A program made the position numbers and the translations under genes. Shown here piece by piece: positions 1-10,730 of a stretch of DNA of 64,000 nt. The stretch's first letter is position 1, and each line of letters starts with the position of its first letter. The notes below the pieces were generated by a model that saw nothing but the letters and a program-made list of their open reading frames with translations, did no database searches and was not told the DNA's origin. The DNA lies in assembly GCA_016719815.1 (NCBI GenBank), contig JADJYK010000004.1, positions 253,637 through 317,636 on the forward strand, given 5' to 3'. The stretch is from Chitinophagaceae bacterium (GTDB taxonomy: Bacteria > Bacteroidota > Bacteroidia > Chitinophagales > Chitinophagaceae).

Positions 1-2419
1 AAATGTTTTTTTGCATACAACAGGAAAAATCTATCAAACTTTACCACTTTATACCACACTCGGCACAACAGGCACTTACATTTACGCTACAGGTTTTAAC
101 ATCAAAGAAAAATCAGCTGTTATTCATTCTGTTGCAGAAATAAAAACGAAACGGGCAAAATGCAAACCGCCGGTGCTAAAGTAACGGTGAAGGATATGAG
201 TGGAAAATCATTAACCAGTTTGTTTCATCTTCATTACAAATTGAACCGAATGAAATAAAAACAATCACTGCATCATCACTCACAAAAAACTTAAACTTCT
301 GGAGGTGGGGCTATGGTTATTTGTACTATGTGGAAACAGCATTGCTTGTTGATGGAAAAACAGTTGATGTAACAAGCAGCAAAACAGGCTTCCGTAAAAC
401 AGAATTTAAAAACGGAATGATTTATCTCAACGACAGGGTTATACAGGTACACGGATATGCACAACGAACCTCGAACGAATGGCCAGCAATAGGTATGAGT
501 GTTCCTGCATGGCTGAGTGATTACAGTAACAACCTGATCATTGAAAGCAATGGCAACCTTGTCCGCTGGATGCACATCACTCCATGGAAACAGGATATTG
601 AAAGCTGCGACCGTGTTGGTTTAATACAGGCAATGCCTGCAGGTGATGCAGAAAAAGATGTGGAAGGAACCAGATGGCAGCAGCGGACTGTTGTAATGCG
701 TGATGCAGTTATTTACAACAGAAATAATCCAAGTATCATCTTTTATGAATGCGGAAATGAAAGCATCAGTGAAGCACACATGAAAGAAATGAAAGCCATC
801 CGTGATAAATACGACCCGTTTGGCGGCCGTGCAATTGGCAGCCGTGAAATGCTCGACAGTAAAGAAGCGGAGTACGGTGGCGAAATGCTGTACATTAACA
901 AAAGTGCACATATTCCAATGTGGGCAATGGAATATTCAAGAGATGAAGGTTTACGTAAATACTGGGATAATTATTCTCCACCCTATCATAAAGATGGTGA
1001 TGGCCCGTTGCATAAAGGCGAACCTGCAAGAATTTATAACCGCAACCAGGAATCACATGCCATTGAAAATGTTGTTCGCTGGCATGATTACTGGAAAGAA
1101 CGTCCGGGTACAGGAACAAGAGTAAGTTCAGGCGGTGTAAATATTGTTTTTTCTGAAACAAACACACATCACCGGGGCGCAGAAAATTATCGCCGCAGCG
1201 GTGAAGTGGACGCATTGCGGATTAAAAAAGAAAATTTCTTTGCGCATCAGATTATGTGGAATGGATGGGTTGATGTGGAAAAGCCAGGCATACATATTAT
1301 TGGTCACTGGAATTACAGTGATACAACAGTAAAAAATATGTATGTGATATCATCAGCAGAAAAAGTAGAACTGTTTGTCAACAATCAATCGCTTGGATTT
1401 GGTGAACAGAGCAGCCGCTTTCTTTACACATTTAAGAATATTCATTGGAAAAAGGAACCGCCAAAGCAATTGGATATGATGCTGCAGGCAGGCAAATATG
1501 CAGTGCACAAAAATCAACTGCTGGCGAACCCGTTGCTTTACGTTTGAAAGCAATGACACATCCAAAAGGAATGCAGGCGAATGGTCATGACCTTGCATTG
1601 GTTGAAGTGGAAGTGGTAGATGCAAATGGTAATCGTTGTCCTGTTGCAATGAATATGGTTCATTTTAAAATAAATGGCGAAGCAGAATGGAGAGGAGGAA
1701 TGGCACAGGGGCCGGACAATTTTATTTTATCAAAAAGTTTACCTGTTGAATGTGGAATAAACCGTGTATTAATCCGTTCTACAACAAAAGCAGGATTAAT
1801 TACCGTAACTGCATCGTCAGAAGGTTTGAAATCTGCCACAGTAAAATTGCAGAGTCTTCCTGTTATTACACAAAATGGTTTAAGCAAACAATTACCATCG
1901 TATGGGTTAACCGGAAATTTGCAGCGTGGCGCCACACCATCTACTCCGTCATTCACCAAAACAAGAAATGCAGTAACTATTGTAAAAGCAACAGCCGGTG
2001 CACATAGCGACAGTGCATTTGCAAGCTTTGATGATAATGAACTGAGCGATTGGTATAACGATGGTCAGTTATCAACCGCCTGGATTGAATATGAACTGGA
2101 CAAACCATCCTTAATAACTGAAGTAAACCTGAAGCTGAATAATTTCCGCAGCCGCTCCTATCCTATCCGTATTTTGGTGGATGGCAAAGAAGTGTTTACG
2201 GGTAACACACCAACAAGTCTTGGCTATTGTAATATTATCTGCAAACCCTCAACTGGAAAAAAAATAAGGATTGAGTTAGTTTCTTCCAGCAGTTTAACTG
2301 GTGCTACCACCACTGAAGTCTCCGGCAAAAAATTAGATGATGGTGTAAGCAGAAATGATGCAAACAGCAAAGGGAGATTAAGTATTATTGAAGTGGAAAT
2401 TTATGAACCGGTGAAGTAA
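1..2419 (+). CDS. Glycoside hydrolase family 2 protein, 5' partial, frameshifted
   Basis: This is probably an exported GH2 exo-glycosidase of the beta-galactosidase type. The reading frame is open from base 2 and changes near 150, 220 and 1455. Joining the pieces gives one continuous GH2 protein. The segment 321-1547 carries the acid/base motif GNES (Glu147 of that segment) and the nucleophile motif FSET (Glu279). The next segment (about 1455-2419) holds an Ig-like region and a C-terminal part with WIEYELDK that resembles a galactose-binding or discoidin-like fold. The N-terminus lies outside the window. The frame change near 1455 is repaired by one extra G. The substrate is not certain. The sulfatase downstream and the rhamnose operon beyond suggest action on a complex polysaccharide, but that is inference. 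Confidence 0.85.
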
Positions 2420-2512
2420 AACAAAAAGTTAAAGATGATACTATTCTGTTGCAGCAAATATTGACATCACAATAAGTAGTTCCTTTGTAGTATAAAACGA
2501 TACCTTCTATAT

Positions 2513-3985
2513 ATGAAAAATTATCGGTTGCTTTTGGTTTTCATGATTCTATCTAGCACATCCATTTTTGCGCAGAAATTTCAATACAGTAAACCCCTTG
2601 TAAGACTACCTTCTAGTGGCGAAGTAAGACTTGTAGCAGATGTTGGCGGCTTTCATCACCTTATTCATTTTTCTGAAAACAACAAACCTGCCATTCATAT
2701 TTATAATAGTGAGTTACAACTGGTAGAATCGCTTGCGTTAAACTTCATGCTCCCCAAAAAATGTGATATCAGATTATTGCAACTAAAAGACTATTACATT
2801 TTATATACCCATACTCAAAAACCAAATATTCATCAGTTTTTGAAAATAACAGGTGATGGCGCTGTCACCAATATTTCACACATTTCAAATAATCCGGCCG
2901 ATTCATTATGGAACAGAAATACCGCTACTTTCCAAATATTTGATGCAGATAATAATCTCGTTTTAACTTCTCTTACCTATCTTAAAGAAATCAAAAAAAT
3001 AAGAACAGCTATTATAAGACCGAATTTAGATAGCGGAGCTTCAGTTATAACCTATTTGCTTTTCCCATTCAGCGCTGAGAATGAAGAGCTAAAAGAAGTT
3101 ACTTTCAGAAACAACTATCTGCATGTTTTAAAAAACAGCAAAGACGAAAATGGGAATAATACACTTACACTGTTAAAACTTGATACAAAAGAGGACAAGC
3201 ATCTTTACAGGCATTTTGATAGCGGTAAGTATATCTATCTGAACCCGGCCATCCGCTTTAATTCTATGAACCCGAATATCCTTGTCTATTCAATGCTTCG
3301 TTTGCCTTATGGCTATAAAGGCTCAGCGCCTGGTATGTTTGTTGCAAGTTTAGATAGTGTATTAACCGAGATTTATCCTGCCAAATCTATACCCGAAATA
3401 TTCAGAGGCAATACCCTTTCCACCTTTTTGGTTGAAAAAACAAAAACCTCCGGATGGTTAACTTTTACAAACTTTCCCACAAGGAGTGATTACAAAGTAC
3501 AAATACAATCAGATTTACCAACACCTGCTTATGCACAACTTACAGGTGATTACTTTAGTTACTTTCCAAGTAGTTCCATCACCAACAGTTATGTTTACTA
3601 TGATAATTCATCAACCAGCAGTTTTACCAATAATTCCAGCAGTGCTATACGCCTGACAGTTTTAAACAGTAAGTTTGAAAAAGCAAAAGACAGTCTTGTA
3701 AAAAACAAAGGCAGTTTTAACCAATTGCATCCATCTCCTCATGCTCAATTTTTATTAAAGAATACTCCTTGCTTATTATTAGTTCAGGAACTTGCAGCAA
3801 ATAAAAAAGGATTGATTATGTTTTATCCAAACGAAAAAGATAAACTTGAATCAGTCTCACTGAACGTTTACCATCCATATAATTACCTGCTGCCGTTGAC
3901 GCAGCCCGTTGGAGATAAATATTTTATTGTTCCTTACACGGATAAAAAGGAAATCGGACTTCTGAAAGTAACATTAAATAATTAG
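2513..3985 (+). CDS. Unknown secreted protein
   Basis: I do not recognise the family. The protein has 490 residues and opens with a clear signal peptide (hydrophobic residues 5-19, likely cleavage after Ala20 in IFA-QK), so it should reach the periplasm or cell surface. The rest is rich in short beta-strand-like stretches with regularly spaced aromatic residues, compatible with an all-beta or propeller fold, and I see no catalytic motif. The sulfatase starts one base after its stop codon, so the two are almost certainly co-transcribed and perhaps translationally coupled. That spacing is the only hint of function: a partner in processing the sulfatase's substrate. Confidence 0.75.
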   Translation: MKNYRLLLVFMILSSTSIFAQKFQYSKPLVRLPSSGEVRLVADVGGFHHLIHFSENNKPAIHIYNSELQLVESLALNFMLPKKCDIRLLQLKDYYILYTHTQKPNIHQFLKITGDGAVTNISHISNNPADSLWNRNTATFQIFDADNNLVLTSLTYLKEIKKIRTAIIRPNLDSGASVITYLLFPFSAENEELKEVTFRNNYLHVLKNSKDENGNNTLTLLKLDTKEDKHLYRHFDSGKYIYLNPAIRFNSMNPNILVYSMLRLPYGYKGSAPGMFVASLDSVLTEIYPAKSIPEIFRGNTLSTFLVEKTKTSGWLTFTNFPTRSDYKVQIQSDLPTPAYAQLTGDYFSYFPSSSITNSYVYYDNSSTSSFTNNSSSAIRLTVLNSKFEKAKDSLVKNKGSFNQLHPSPHAQFLLKNTPCLLLVQELAANKKGLIMFYPNEKDKLESVSLNVYHPYNYLLPLTQPVGDKYFIVPYTDKKEIGLLKVTLNN

Positions 3986-3986
3986 C

Positions 3987-5401
3987 ATGAAATCTTTTTT
4001 TCATTTTGCGGTTTTCCTTTGCATAATATACTCCAGTTCTTTATTAGCTCAAAAACCAAACATCATTTTCATTTTTGCTGATGATTTGGGTTACAGTGAA
4101 GTGGGTTGTTATGGCCAACAGAAAATTGAAACGCCCAATATCGATAAATTGGCAGCAGGTGGTTTAATGTTTAACCAGTTTTATGCTGGCACTTCCGTTT
4201 GTGCGCCTTCACGGGCATCACTGATGACAGGTTTGCACACCGGTCACACTGTTATTCGTGGTAACAAATCGGTTAAGCCCGAAGGACAAACACCATTACC
4301 GGATTCAGTCAAAACATTTGTCAGCTATCTTCAGCAGAGCGGTTATGCCACTGCAGCATTTGGCAAATGGGGTTTAGGCTTTCATCAAAACAGCGGGGAT
4401 CCGAATAAAAAAGGCTTTGATTTGTTTTACGGTTACAATGACCAGAGTCTGGCGCATGATTACTTTCCGCCGTACCTCTGGAAAAATCATCAGAAAGTTG
4501 ATCTGTCTGTCAATAAAAAAAATGATTCAATTTATTCCGCTTCACTTATTCAGCAGCAGGCAATGCAATACATTAAAGAATCATCAGACAACAAACCATT
4601 CTTTATGTACCTGCCTTATACATTACCGCATGGTGATGTGATTGGCCCGCATGACAGTCTTTACAATTATTATAAACAAAAATTCAAGGAAAAACCTTTA
4701 ACAGGAGAGGCATTAAAAACAAGACCGCACAATATGATTCCTGAACCGTTGCCACATGCACAGTTTGCTGCAATGGTTGGCCGGCTTGATTTGTATGTTG
4801 GTGAAATTGTAAAAGCATTGCAGGAAAAAGGAATTGCGGACAATACACTTATCATCTTTACCAGCGATAACGGACCACACAGGGAAAACGGCGGAGACCC
4901 TGAATTTTTCACCAGCAGTGGTATTTTCAAAGGCATTAAAAGAGATTTGTACGAAGGCGGCATACGGGAAGCATTTATTGCATACTGGCCGGGAAAAATA
5001 AAACCTGCTGTTACTGAAAAGCCTGCAGCATTGTGGGACATATATCCAACTTTTCTTGAACTTGCCGGAGTAAAAGTGAAAGAAAAACTGACGGCATTTC
5101 GATCGTACCATTACTACTCAACAAAGGCAAACAAAAGCAGCATGATTATTTCTATTGGGAATTTCATGAAAATAACGGACGTCAGGCTGTGCGGTGGAAA
5201 AAGTGGAAGGCTGTTAAGCTGAATGTAAGTATAAATGATCATTCACCAATTGAACTTTACAATTTATCTGTTGATCCTTCAGAAAAAAATAATGTGGCTG
5301 CAAAACATCCCGCAGTAGTGAGCAAGATGGAAAAGTTCATTGAAGGAGCACATGTGTACAATAAAGACTGGCCGCTGCTGAAATCGGAAATCAGTAGATA
5401 A
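3987..5401 (+). CDS. Arylsulfatase family protein, frameshifted near the 3' end
   Basis: This is an exported type I sulfatase that should hydrolyse sulfate esters, probably on a polysaccharide or its fragments. It has a signal peptide (about residues 1-21), metal-binding ADDLG (Asp32, Asp33) and the signature CAPSRASL. Its Cys72 is the residue converted to formylglycine in the family. The later motif TSDNGPH also fits. The frame breaks near 5088. One extra A in GAAAAACTG restores the C-terminal part, read on to 5401, which includes the usual ELYNLSVDPSE. The last 11 bases overlap the convergent lutC gene. The natural substrate cannot be read from the sequence. Confidence 0.9.
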
Positions 5402-5963
5402 TAACTTTCAGTCCTGCCGGGCCATGAGCACCAATTACAAGGCTTTGCTCAATATCGGCTGTTTTTGAAGGTCCGGCAATAAAAGCACCAAAACCTGTTT
5501 CTGCGACATCAATTTTTTGATAGGCATGGTGCATGGTAGTTACAATATCTTTTTTCTCGATCACAATAATTAGTTGCTGGGCGATAAAAGGAAGTATCCT
5601 GTTTACCATCTGCGTTTCACTCACCCAAATCGCTCCATTTTCTGCTACAGCAACCGTTCCACTTATTACGGCCAGGTCAACAGAAGCCAAATCTTCAGCA
5701 CTGATAAGCGGCAATCCTTCATCATAAGCACCCAAAGTATTTACACCATTCTGAACATAAGATAACTCTGCAGCAACTATCTTTTCCATCTCTCCTTTAC
5801 CGACAGATTCTATACAAACACCACCGATTGTTTCCAGTACCTTTTTGAATTGGGCTTTTAAATCATCAAATGAAATAACAGCGGATATATCTATAACCGG
5901 CAGAGCCGTTGAGGCAGGCTTGCTTTCTTTTATTGCCGATAGTATTTTGTCTTTTGAACTCAT
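5391..5963 (-). CDS. lutC: LutC-type lactate utilization protein (LUD domain)
   Basis: This is the smallest subunit of the LutABC complex, which oxidises L-lactate to pyruvate. It has 190 residues, normal for the family, with a single LUD (YkgG-type) domain. Recognisable stretches are AELSYVQNGVNTLGAYDEG, the GTVAVAENGAIWV block and the C-terminal IAGPSKTADIEQ, typical of this domain. The start overlaps the lutB stop in an ATGA arrangement (4 bases), which indicates translational coupling. It is the last gene of the rhamnose operon and converges on the sulfatase gene. Its role here is inferred to be use of the lactate released from lactaldehyde. Confidence 0.92.
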   Translation of the reverse strand: MSSKDKILSAIKESKPASTALPVIDISAVISFDDLKAQFKKVLETIGGVCIESVGKGEMEKIVAAELSYVQNGVNTLGAYDEGLPLISAEDLASVDLAVISGTVAVAENGAIWVSETQMVNRILPFIAQQLIIVIEKKDIVTTMHHAYQKIDVAETGFGAFIAGPSKTADIEQSLVIGAHGPAGLKVIIY

Positions 5964-7324
5964 CGTTTTTGGTTTTTAAGATACCAGTCCCTGAAACTCT
6001 GTTTTGGCGGCGAAGGCATTTCCCGTTGCTTATACCAGGGATTCAGCCGGTTATTGATCATAAACGGCATTGTCTTTAATACCCATCGCAGCATTTTTCC
6101 ACCGAATCGGTACAAACCGGGTCTTGCCAGTACAAATGCCATTCCTTTTAATCCAACTTTCTTCGCTACAGCCACATGCCCTTGCCTTGTAATTTCCTGT
6201 CTCCACTTCCATAGCTGATCATGTATATCAATCTTTACCGGGCACACATTACTGCAACTGCCACAAAGCGATGAAGCAAATGGCAGATCGGCAAAAGCCT
6301 TACTGTCAAAGTTGGGGTTGAGTATAGAACCAATGGGACCGGCTACTGATGCATGATAACTATATCCCCCGCTCCTTCTGTAAACCGGGCAAGTATTGAA
6401 ACAGGCTGCACAACGAATACACTTCAGTGAGTTTTTAAAATCTGGCTTGCCTAATATCCTGCTTCTGCCATTGTCAACAATCACAATGTGCAATTGCTGT
6501 CCGGGTTTGGGCTTGTGAAAGTGACTGGAATAGGTGGTGATAGGTTGCCCCGTCGCACTTCTTGCCAGCAAGCGAAGAAAAACAGCAAGATGTTCAGCTT
6601 TGGGAATCAACTTTTCAAAACCCATAGAGGCAATATGGATTTTTGCTGCATGAGTACCCATATCTGCATTTCCCTCATTGGTGCAAACTACCACTCCGCC
6701 CGTTTCAGCAACAGCAAAATTTACACCGGTAATTGCCAGCTCTGCCGCAATAAATTTTTCTCTTAAATGCAACCGGGCAGCATGAGTAAGATACTTCGGA
6801 TCATTATTTCCCTTTTCGGTATGCAGATGTTCATGGAAAGTTTCGCTTACATCCATTTTTTTCAGGTGTATAGCCGGAAGTACAATATGACTGGGAGGTT
6901 CTTTCCTGAACTGCACAATCCTTTCTCCCAAATCGGTATCCACCACCTCTATCCCTTTTGCTTCGAGGTAATGATTGAGATGACATTCTTCCGTGAGCAT
7001 ACTTTTACTCTTCACAATCCTGCTGATACCATTTTCCTTAATAATCTTGTGGATGATTTGATTATGTTCTTCTGCATCAGCCGCCCAATGCACTACGGCC
7101 CCATTCTCAAGTGCTTTCTTTTCAAACTCCTCTAAATAGCTGTCTAAATTAGAAAGGGCATGGTTCTTTATCTGCGAAGCCCATTCTCTTAGCTGCTCCC
7201 ATTCGGGAAGACTGTGGGCCGCCTTATCTCTTTTATGCCGGACAAACCACAATGTCTCATCATGCCAATCTGTACGTGGACTATCCTTAATAAATTCCTT
7301 TGCTAATGTTGCATGATCTTTCAT
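5960..7324 (-). CDS. lutB: LutB-type iron-sulfur lactate utilization protein
   Basis: This is the electron-carrying subunit of LutABC lactate oxidase. The N-terminal two thirds form a LUD domain. The C-terminal part is a ferredoxin-like domain with two cluster motifs: Cys302, Cys305, Cys308 and Cys312 in CIRCAACFNTCP, and Cys354, Cys357 and Cys361 in CGSCSNVCP. The length of 454 residues is typical. It overlaps lutA and lutC by four bases each (ATGA), so the three are a coupled unit. It probably works at the inner face of the membrane, passing electrons to the respiratory chain. Confidence 0.94.
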   Translation of the reverse strand: MKDHATLAKEFIKDSPRTDWHDETLWFVRHKRDKAAHSLPEWEQLREWASQIKNHALSNLDSYLEEFEKKALENGAVVHWAADAEEHNQIIHKIIKENGISRIVKSKSMLTEECHLNHYLEAKGIEVVDTDLGERIVQFRKEPPSHIVLPAIHLKKMDVSETFHEHLHTEKGNNDPKYLTHAARLHLREKFIAAELAITGVNFAVAETGGVVVCTNEGNADMGTHAAKIHIASMGFEKLIPKAEHLAVFLRLLARSATGQPITTYSSHFHKPKPGQQLHIVIVDNGRSRILGKPDFKNSLKCIRCAACFNTCPVYRRSGGYSYHASVAGPIGSILNPNFDSKAFADLPFASSLCGSCSNVCPVKIDIHDQLWKWRQEITRQGHVAVAKKVGLKGMAFVLARPGLYRFGGKMLRWVLKTMPFMINNRLNPWYKQREMPSPPKQSFRDWYLKNQKR

Positions 7325-8058
7325 AATGCACCTCCTGCATTTAAAATCTCCGCAATATGGATGGTCTTAATCTTACTGCCCTGTCTTCTGAGAATTCCCT
7401 CGATATGCATCAGGCAGCTAACATCAACACCTGTTATATAGTCCACATTATTTGCAGTATGTTGCTTAATCCTGTCCTGCCCCATTCTTACACTAACAGC
7501 CTCTTCAAACACAGAGAAGGTACCGCCAAAACCACAGCACTCATCATTTCGTTCAGGTTTCAGCAGTTCAATACTTTTTACCTTCTTTAGTAATTGCTCA
7601 GGTTTGGAAAACAACGGCAATACCCTTTCACTCATGGAAGAAAGCCCCAGGCCCCGCTGGCCATGACAACTGTTATGCAAGCCTACTTTATAGGGGAAAG
7701 AGGCCTCAATGTTATCAATCTTTAATACATCAACTATAAACTCTGTCAGTTCATAAATAGTGCTTCTTATTCTATCTGCAGCTTTTTTATTTCCATCGTC
7801 ATGCAAATGATCCTTGATATGCAGGACACAACTGCCGGAAGGCCCCACTATATAATCATAACCGGTAAAATTCTTTACAAAGTTCTTATCGCACCCGTCA
7901 GATAAACGGGCAAAACCACTGTTTGCCATCGGTTGGCCGCAACAGGTTTGATTGAGAGGAAATTCAACATTACAACCCAGTTTCTTCAGCAACTCCAGTG
8001 TGGCGATACCCACACCCGGATAAAACTGGTCAATATAACAGGGTATAAAAAAGACCAA
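7321..8058 (-). CDS. lutA: LutA-type (Fe-S) oxidoreductase subunit
   Basis: This is the LutA subunit of lactate oxidase, a member of the CCG-domain family also seen in GlcF and heterodisulfide reductase. Two cysteine-rich CCG motifs are visible: TCCGQP (Cys39, Cys40) and ECCGFGG (Cys174, Cys175). They would bind an Fe-S cofactor. The length of 245 residues is normal. It starts 13 bases after the tandem aldolase gene and overlaps lutB by four bases. Position in a rhamnose operon fits oxidation of the lactate made by the dehydrogenase half of RhaEW. Confidence 0.94.
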   Translation of the reverse strand: MVFFIPCYIDQFYPGVGIATLELLKKLGCNVEFPLNQTCCGQPMANSGFARLSDGCDKNFVKNFTGYDYIVGPSGSCVLHIKDHLHDDGNKKAADRIRSTIYELTEFIVDVLKIDNIEASFPYKVGLHNSCHGQRGLGLSSMSERVLPLFSKPEQLLKKVKSIELLKPERNDECCGFGGTFSVFEEAVSVRMGQDRIKQHTANNVDYITGVDVSCLMHIEGILRRQGSKIKTIHIAEILNAGGAL

Positions 8059-8071
8059 CTTTCATATATCT

Positions 8072-9370
8072 CTATTTAAGAAAGGCTTTTCGCAATTCTT
8101 CTGTCTGTTCCTCTGAAATGGGTACAAAACTTCCTATGGCGGATGACATTACTAATGAACGGGCACTAAACTCAGCCACTTCCAGGTAATCGAACGTCTG
8201 CAACAATCCCTTGCCGGCAATCAGCACACAATCATTCTTTATCAGAACGGCAGGTTTCTCAGGAGAAATCCGTTTTGTAATCTCTTCAATATTCTTATAC
8301 TGAACCCCAAACTCAAGCTGGTGTATGTCTTTGAGGAAAATCCAGCTTTCCGGAATGGTGCGGACATTAATGTTTACACCAGTAGAAGCAAACGACATCA
8401 GGTAAGGCGACTGGGTGAGAATGATAGTGTTTATTTCCGGATGCTTTTTATAAATCTCCTGGTGCAGGTAAACCGAACGGCTCGGAACCTTTCCCGGTTC
8501 TTTATGTCCGTTCTTAATTTGTACAATATCTTTAACCTGCAAATCCCATCTCGAAATTCCATACGGTGTGATTAAAAAATCATCGCCCTTCCAACGGGCT
8601 GATACTGTACCATAAGAGCTGATCATTAAACCATGCTGGCAGGCCCGTTTTACAATACTGTATATCTCATCTCTTAGCTTTCTTTCATCACTGGAATATT
8701 CTACATGCTCCTGGTCAGGCATATCGGCGGGTATCATTGCATTTACCTCGTCAATCAGTTCATCACTCAGTTCATTCAACTGGCCTATCTGGCTGCCATA
8801 GATGCCTGTTCTTGCACAAAATTCCAGCGTTTCAAAACGCTGAAAACAGTCAGACAAATCTGAACCGCCTACCACCGTTCCATGATTCTCCATGATCACC
8901 GAAGAATACCCCTTGTTGAATTCATCAGCAATTTCTTTCCCTAAAGCCTCACTGCCGGGCAATTCATATTCAGCATAGCCGATATGACCACAAACCTGTC
9001 TTGCCTGGGATACTATGCTTGCTTTTGGTATCTGCCTGACGATGCTGTAAGAAACCAGGGCCGGCGGATGTGCATGTATAATTGCCTTTATATCCTTTCT
9101 TGCCTGGTAAATGGCCTTGTGAAATGGAAACTCAGAAGAAGGTTTATGCATACCGGCAAATGTTCCATCAGGCTTTACACAAATAATATCTTTCTCTGTC
9201 AACGACCCCTTATCAATCCCCGATGGGGTTATCCAGATATTTCTATCGTCATCAATAATGGAGATATTTCCACCGCTTGTGGTTGTTAATCCCCTTCCGT
9301 AAATTCTTGCAATTGTAATTGCTATTTGTTTTGCCGGATGTTGCAGCAAAACGTCTAAACTCTGATTCAT
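8072..9370 (-). CDS. Tandem class II aldolase protein with a degenerate second domain
   Basis: The 432-residue protein has two class II aldolase/adducin domains in tandem (about 1-205 and 228-432). The first keeps the family's catalytic and zinc positions: Glu80 in SSEFPFH, His99 and His101 in HAH, and His163 in NHG. In the second, the aligned positions are Ser299, Leu318, Gln320 and Asp380, so zinc binding and catalysis look lost. The ATG at 9370 is chosen because it overlaps the kinase stop as ATGA. A longer reading to 9421 would run far into the kinase. It may be a second rhamnulose-1-phosphate aldolase or act on a related sugar phosphate. RhaEW already supplies an aldolase, so its exact job is open. 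Confidence 0.85.
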   Translation of the reverse strand: MNQSLDVLLQHPAKQIAITIARIYGRGLTTTSGGNISIIDDDRNIWITPSGIDKGSLTEKDIICVKPDGTFAGMHKPSSEFPFHKAIYQARKDIKAIIHAHPPALVSYSIVRQIPKASIVSQARQVCGHIGYAEYELPGSEALGKEIADEFNKGYSSVIMENHGTVVGGSDLSDCFQRFETLEFCARTGIYGSQIGQLNELSDELIDEVNAMIPADMPDQEHVEYSSDERKLRDEIYSIVKRACQHGLMISSYGTVSARWKGDDFLITPYGISRWDLQVKDIVQIKNGHKEPGKVPSRSVYLHQEIYKKHPEINTIILTQSPYLMSFASTGVNINVRTIPESWIFLKDIHQLEFGVQYKNIEEITKRISPEKPAVLIKNDCVLIAGKGLLQTFDYLEVAEFSARSLVMSSAIGSFVPISEEQTEELRKAFLK

Positions 9371-10730
9371 GTAATTCTTTTTATTTCTACAATAGAAGAT
9401 GGAAAGGCTTTGCCATTCCAAATCTTGTGCATCACCATGGCCGCACCCAACGAAGAAGCCTGGGCAACTGTTGCCGCAAACACTTCCATACCCGGAAAAG
9501 CATCTGCCAGCAATTGCATATAGATAGGGTTCTTACTAAATCCTCCATCCACAAATATCCGTTTCACCGCAGCGCCTTTCAAAACAATACTGGTACTTCT
9601 TACCTGCTGCTCCATAATGTCAGCAATTAACTGGTGGTATGCTTCATCATAATTCTTATAATCCGAAAGATTTCTTTTTGAAAACCAGATTCGCCAATCA
9701 TCACTGTACTGCCTGTGGTATGTGTTGACTTATAGGCAGGTTTGAATTTCTTCAGCAACACTTCATCGGCCTTCACTTTTTTGTAATGATACACATCTGT
9801 TAGAAAATGTGAAGCCAGCCGCTTTACCTGCTGCTCATGTTCGTTACCCGCAAACAACCGGGAAGCTTTTACCGGGTTGCCTTTGAAAGAAAGATAGCAA
9901 AGACAGTCATTGTGCAACTCATAATCAGTAAGGATGCTGTGGTTAAACGGGTTGAGTGTGATACACCAGGTGCCGGTGGATAATAACACAAAGGGTTCCC
10001 GGAAGGTAGATAAGTAGGGAACCAGGGCGGCCGAACTGTCATGCAGCCCAACGCCAACAGGAATATTTTCTTCAGTATAGCCGGCCACTTCAGCAACGTC
10101 CATAATCGCAGGCAGTTTATCTGCAATTTTCTCTTTCTGCACCCATTCATGGTAACTGTTCTTCTGATAATGCCAAAGGCTGGTATGACAACCTATGCTT
10201 GTTAAATCGGTATTGGTTTTGCCTGATAATATGAAGCTCAGGTATTGTGGCAGGTGCAGCGCATATTTCACTTCAGCAAAAATCGCAGGCTTTTCATGCT
10301 TTAGCCGATAAAGCTGCATGCCTGAATTCAGGTTTCCCAACACAGGTGATGCAGTTTGTTTGGCAACCTGGCTTTCTCCGCCATACGTATCATAAAACTG
10401 TTTCTGGAGTTTAGGCGGATAAGGTTTCAGGTAGTTATACAAAGGAAGTAATACATTTCCTTTTCCATCAAGGTAAACGAAACTGGCCCCGTAACCTGAA
10501 AAGTTCACCGCTTTTACTTCAAAGTGCTTTTCGGTAAGAATAGTCTGGAATGTTTCTTTTATCCATTGGGTTAAAGCAGAAATATCCTCACAGGGAAAGC
10601 CGTCCTCATCTTTCTTCTCCGGAAGCGACCAGCTTTCTTCATGCACCACTTCATACATCTCATTAAAAAGCAACAACTTCTTATTTGTCTTGCCCACATC
10701 AAAGATTGCTATGACGGGAATTTTTTCCAT
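9367..10730 (-). CDS. rhaB: Rhamnulokinase (FGGY kinase), frameshifted
   Basis: This kinase phosphorylates L-rhamnulose to rhamnulose-1-phosphate. The N-terminal ATP-binding block is FDVGKTNKK, followed by NFSGYGASF and GLHDSSAALVPYL. The C-terminal FGGY-family block VDGGFSKNPIYMQ lies in a second frame. The break is near 9680 and is repaired by one extra A in CAAAAAGA, after which the protein reads through as about 455 residues. The start shares one base with the rhaI stop (TGATG) and the stop overlaps the next gene as ATGA. The placement between isomerase and aldolase supports rhamnulose as substrate rather than another sugar. Confidence 0.9.

Noticed and set aside
9960..10150. Programmed ribosomal frameshifting as an explanation of the split genes
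   Set aside because: The breaks fall in many unrelated housekeeping genes without slippery sequence plus pseudoknot, and most are simple homopolymer losses.
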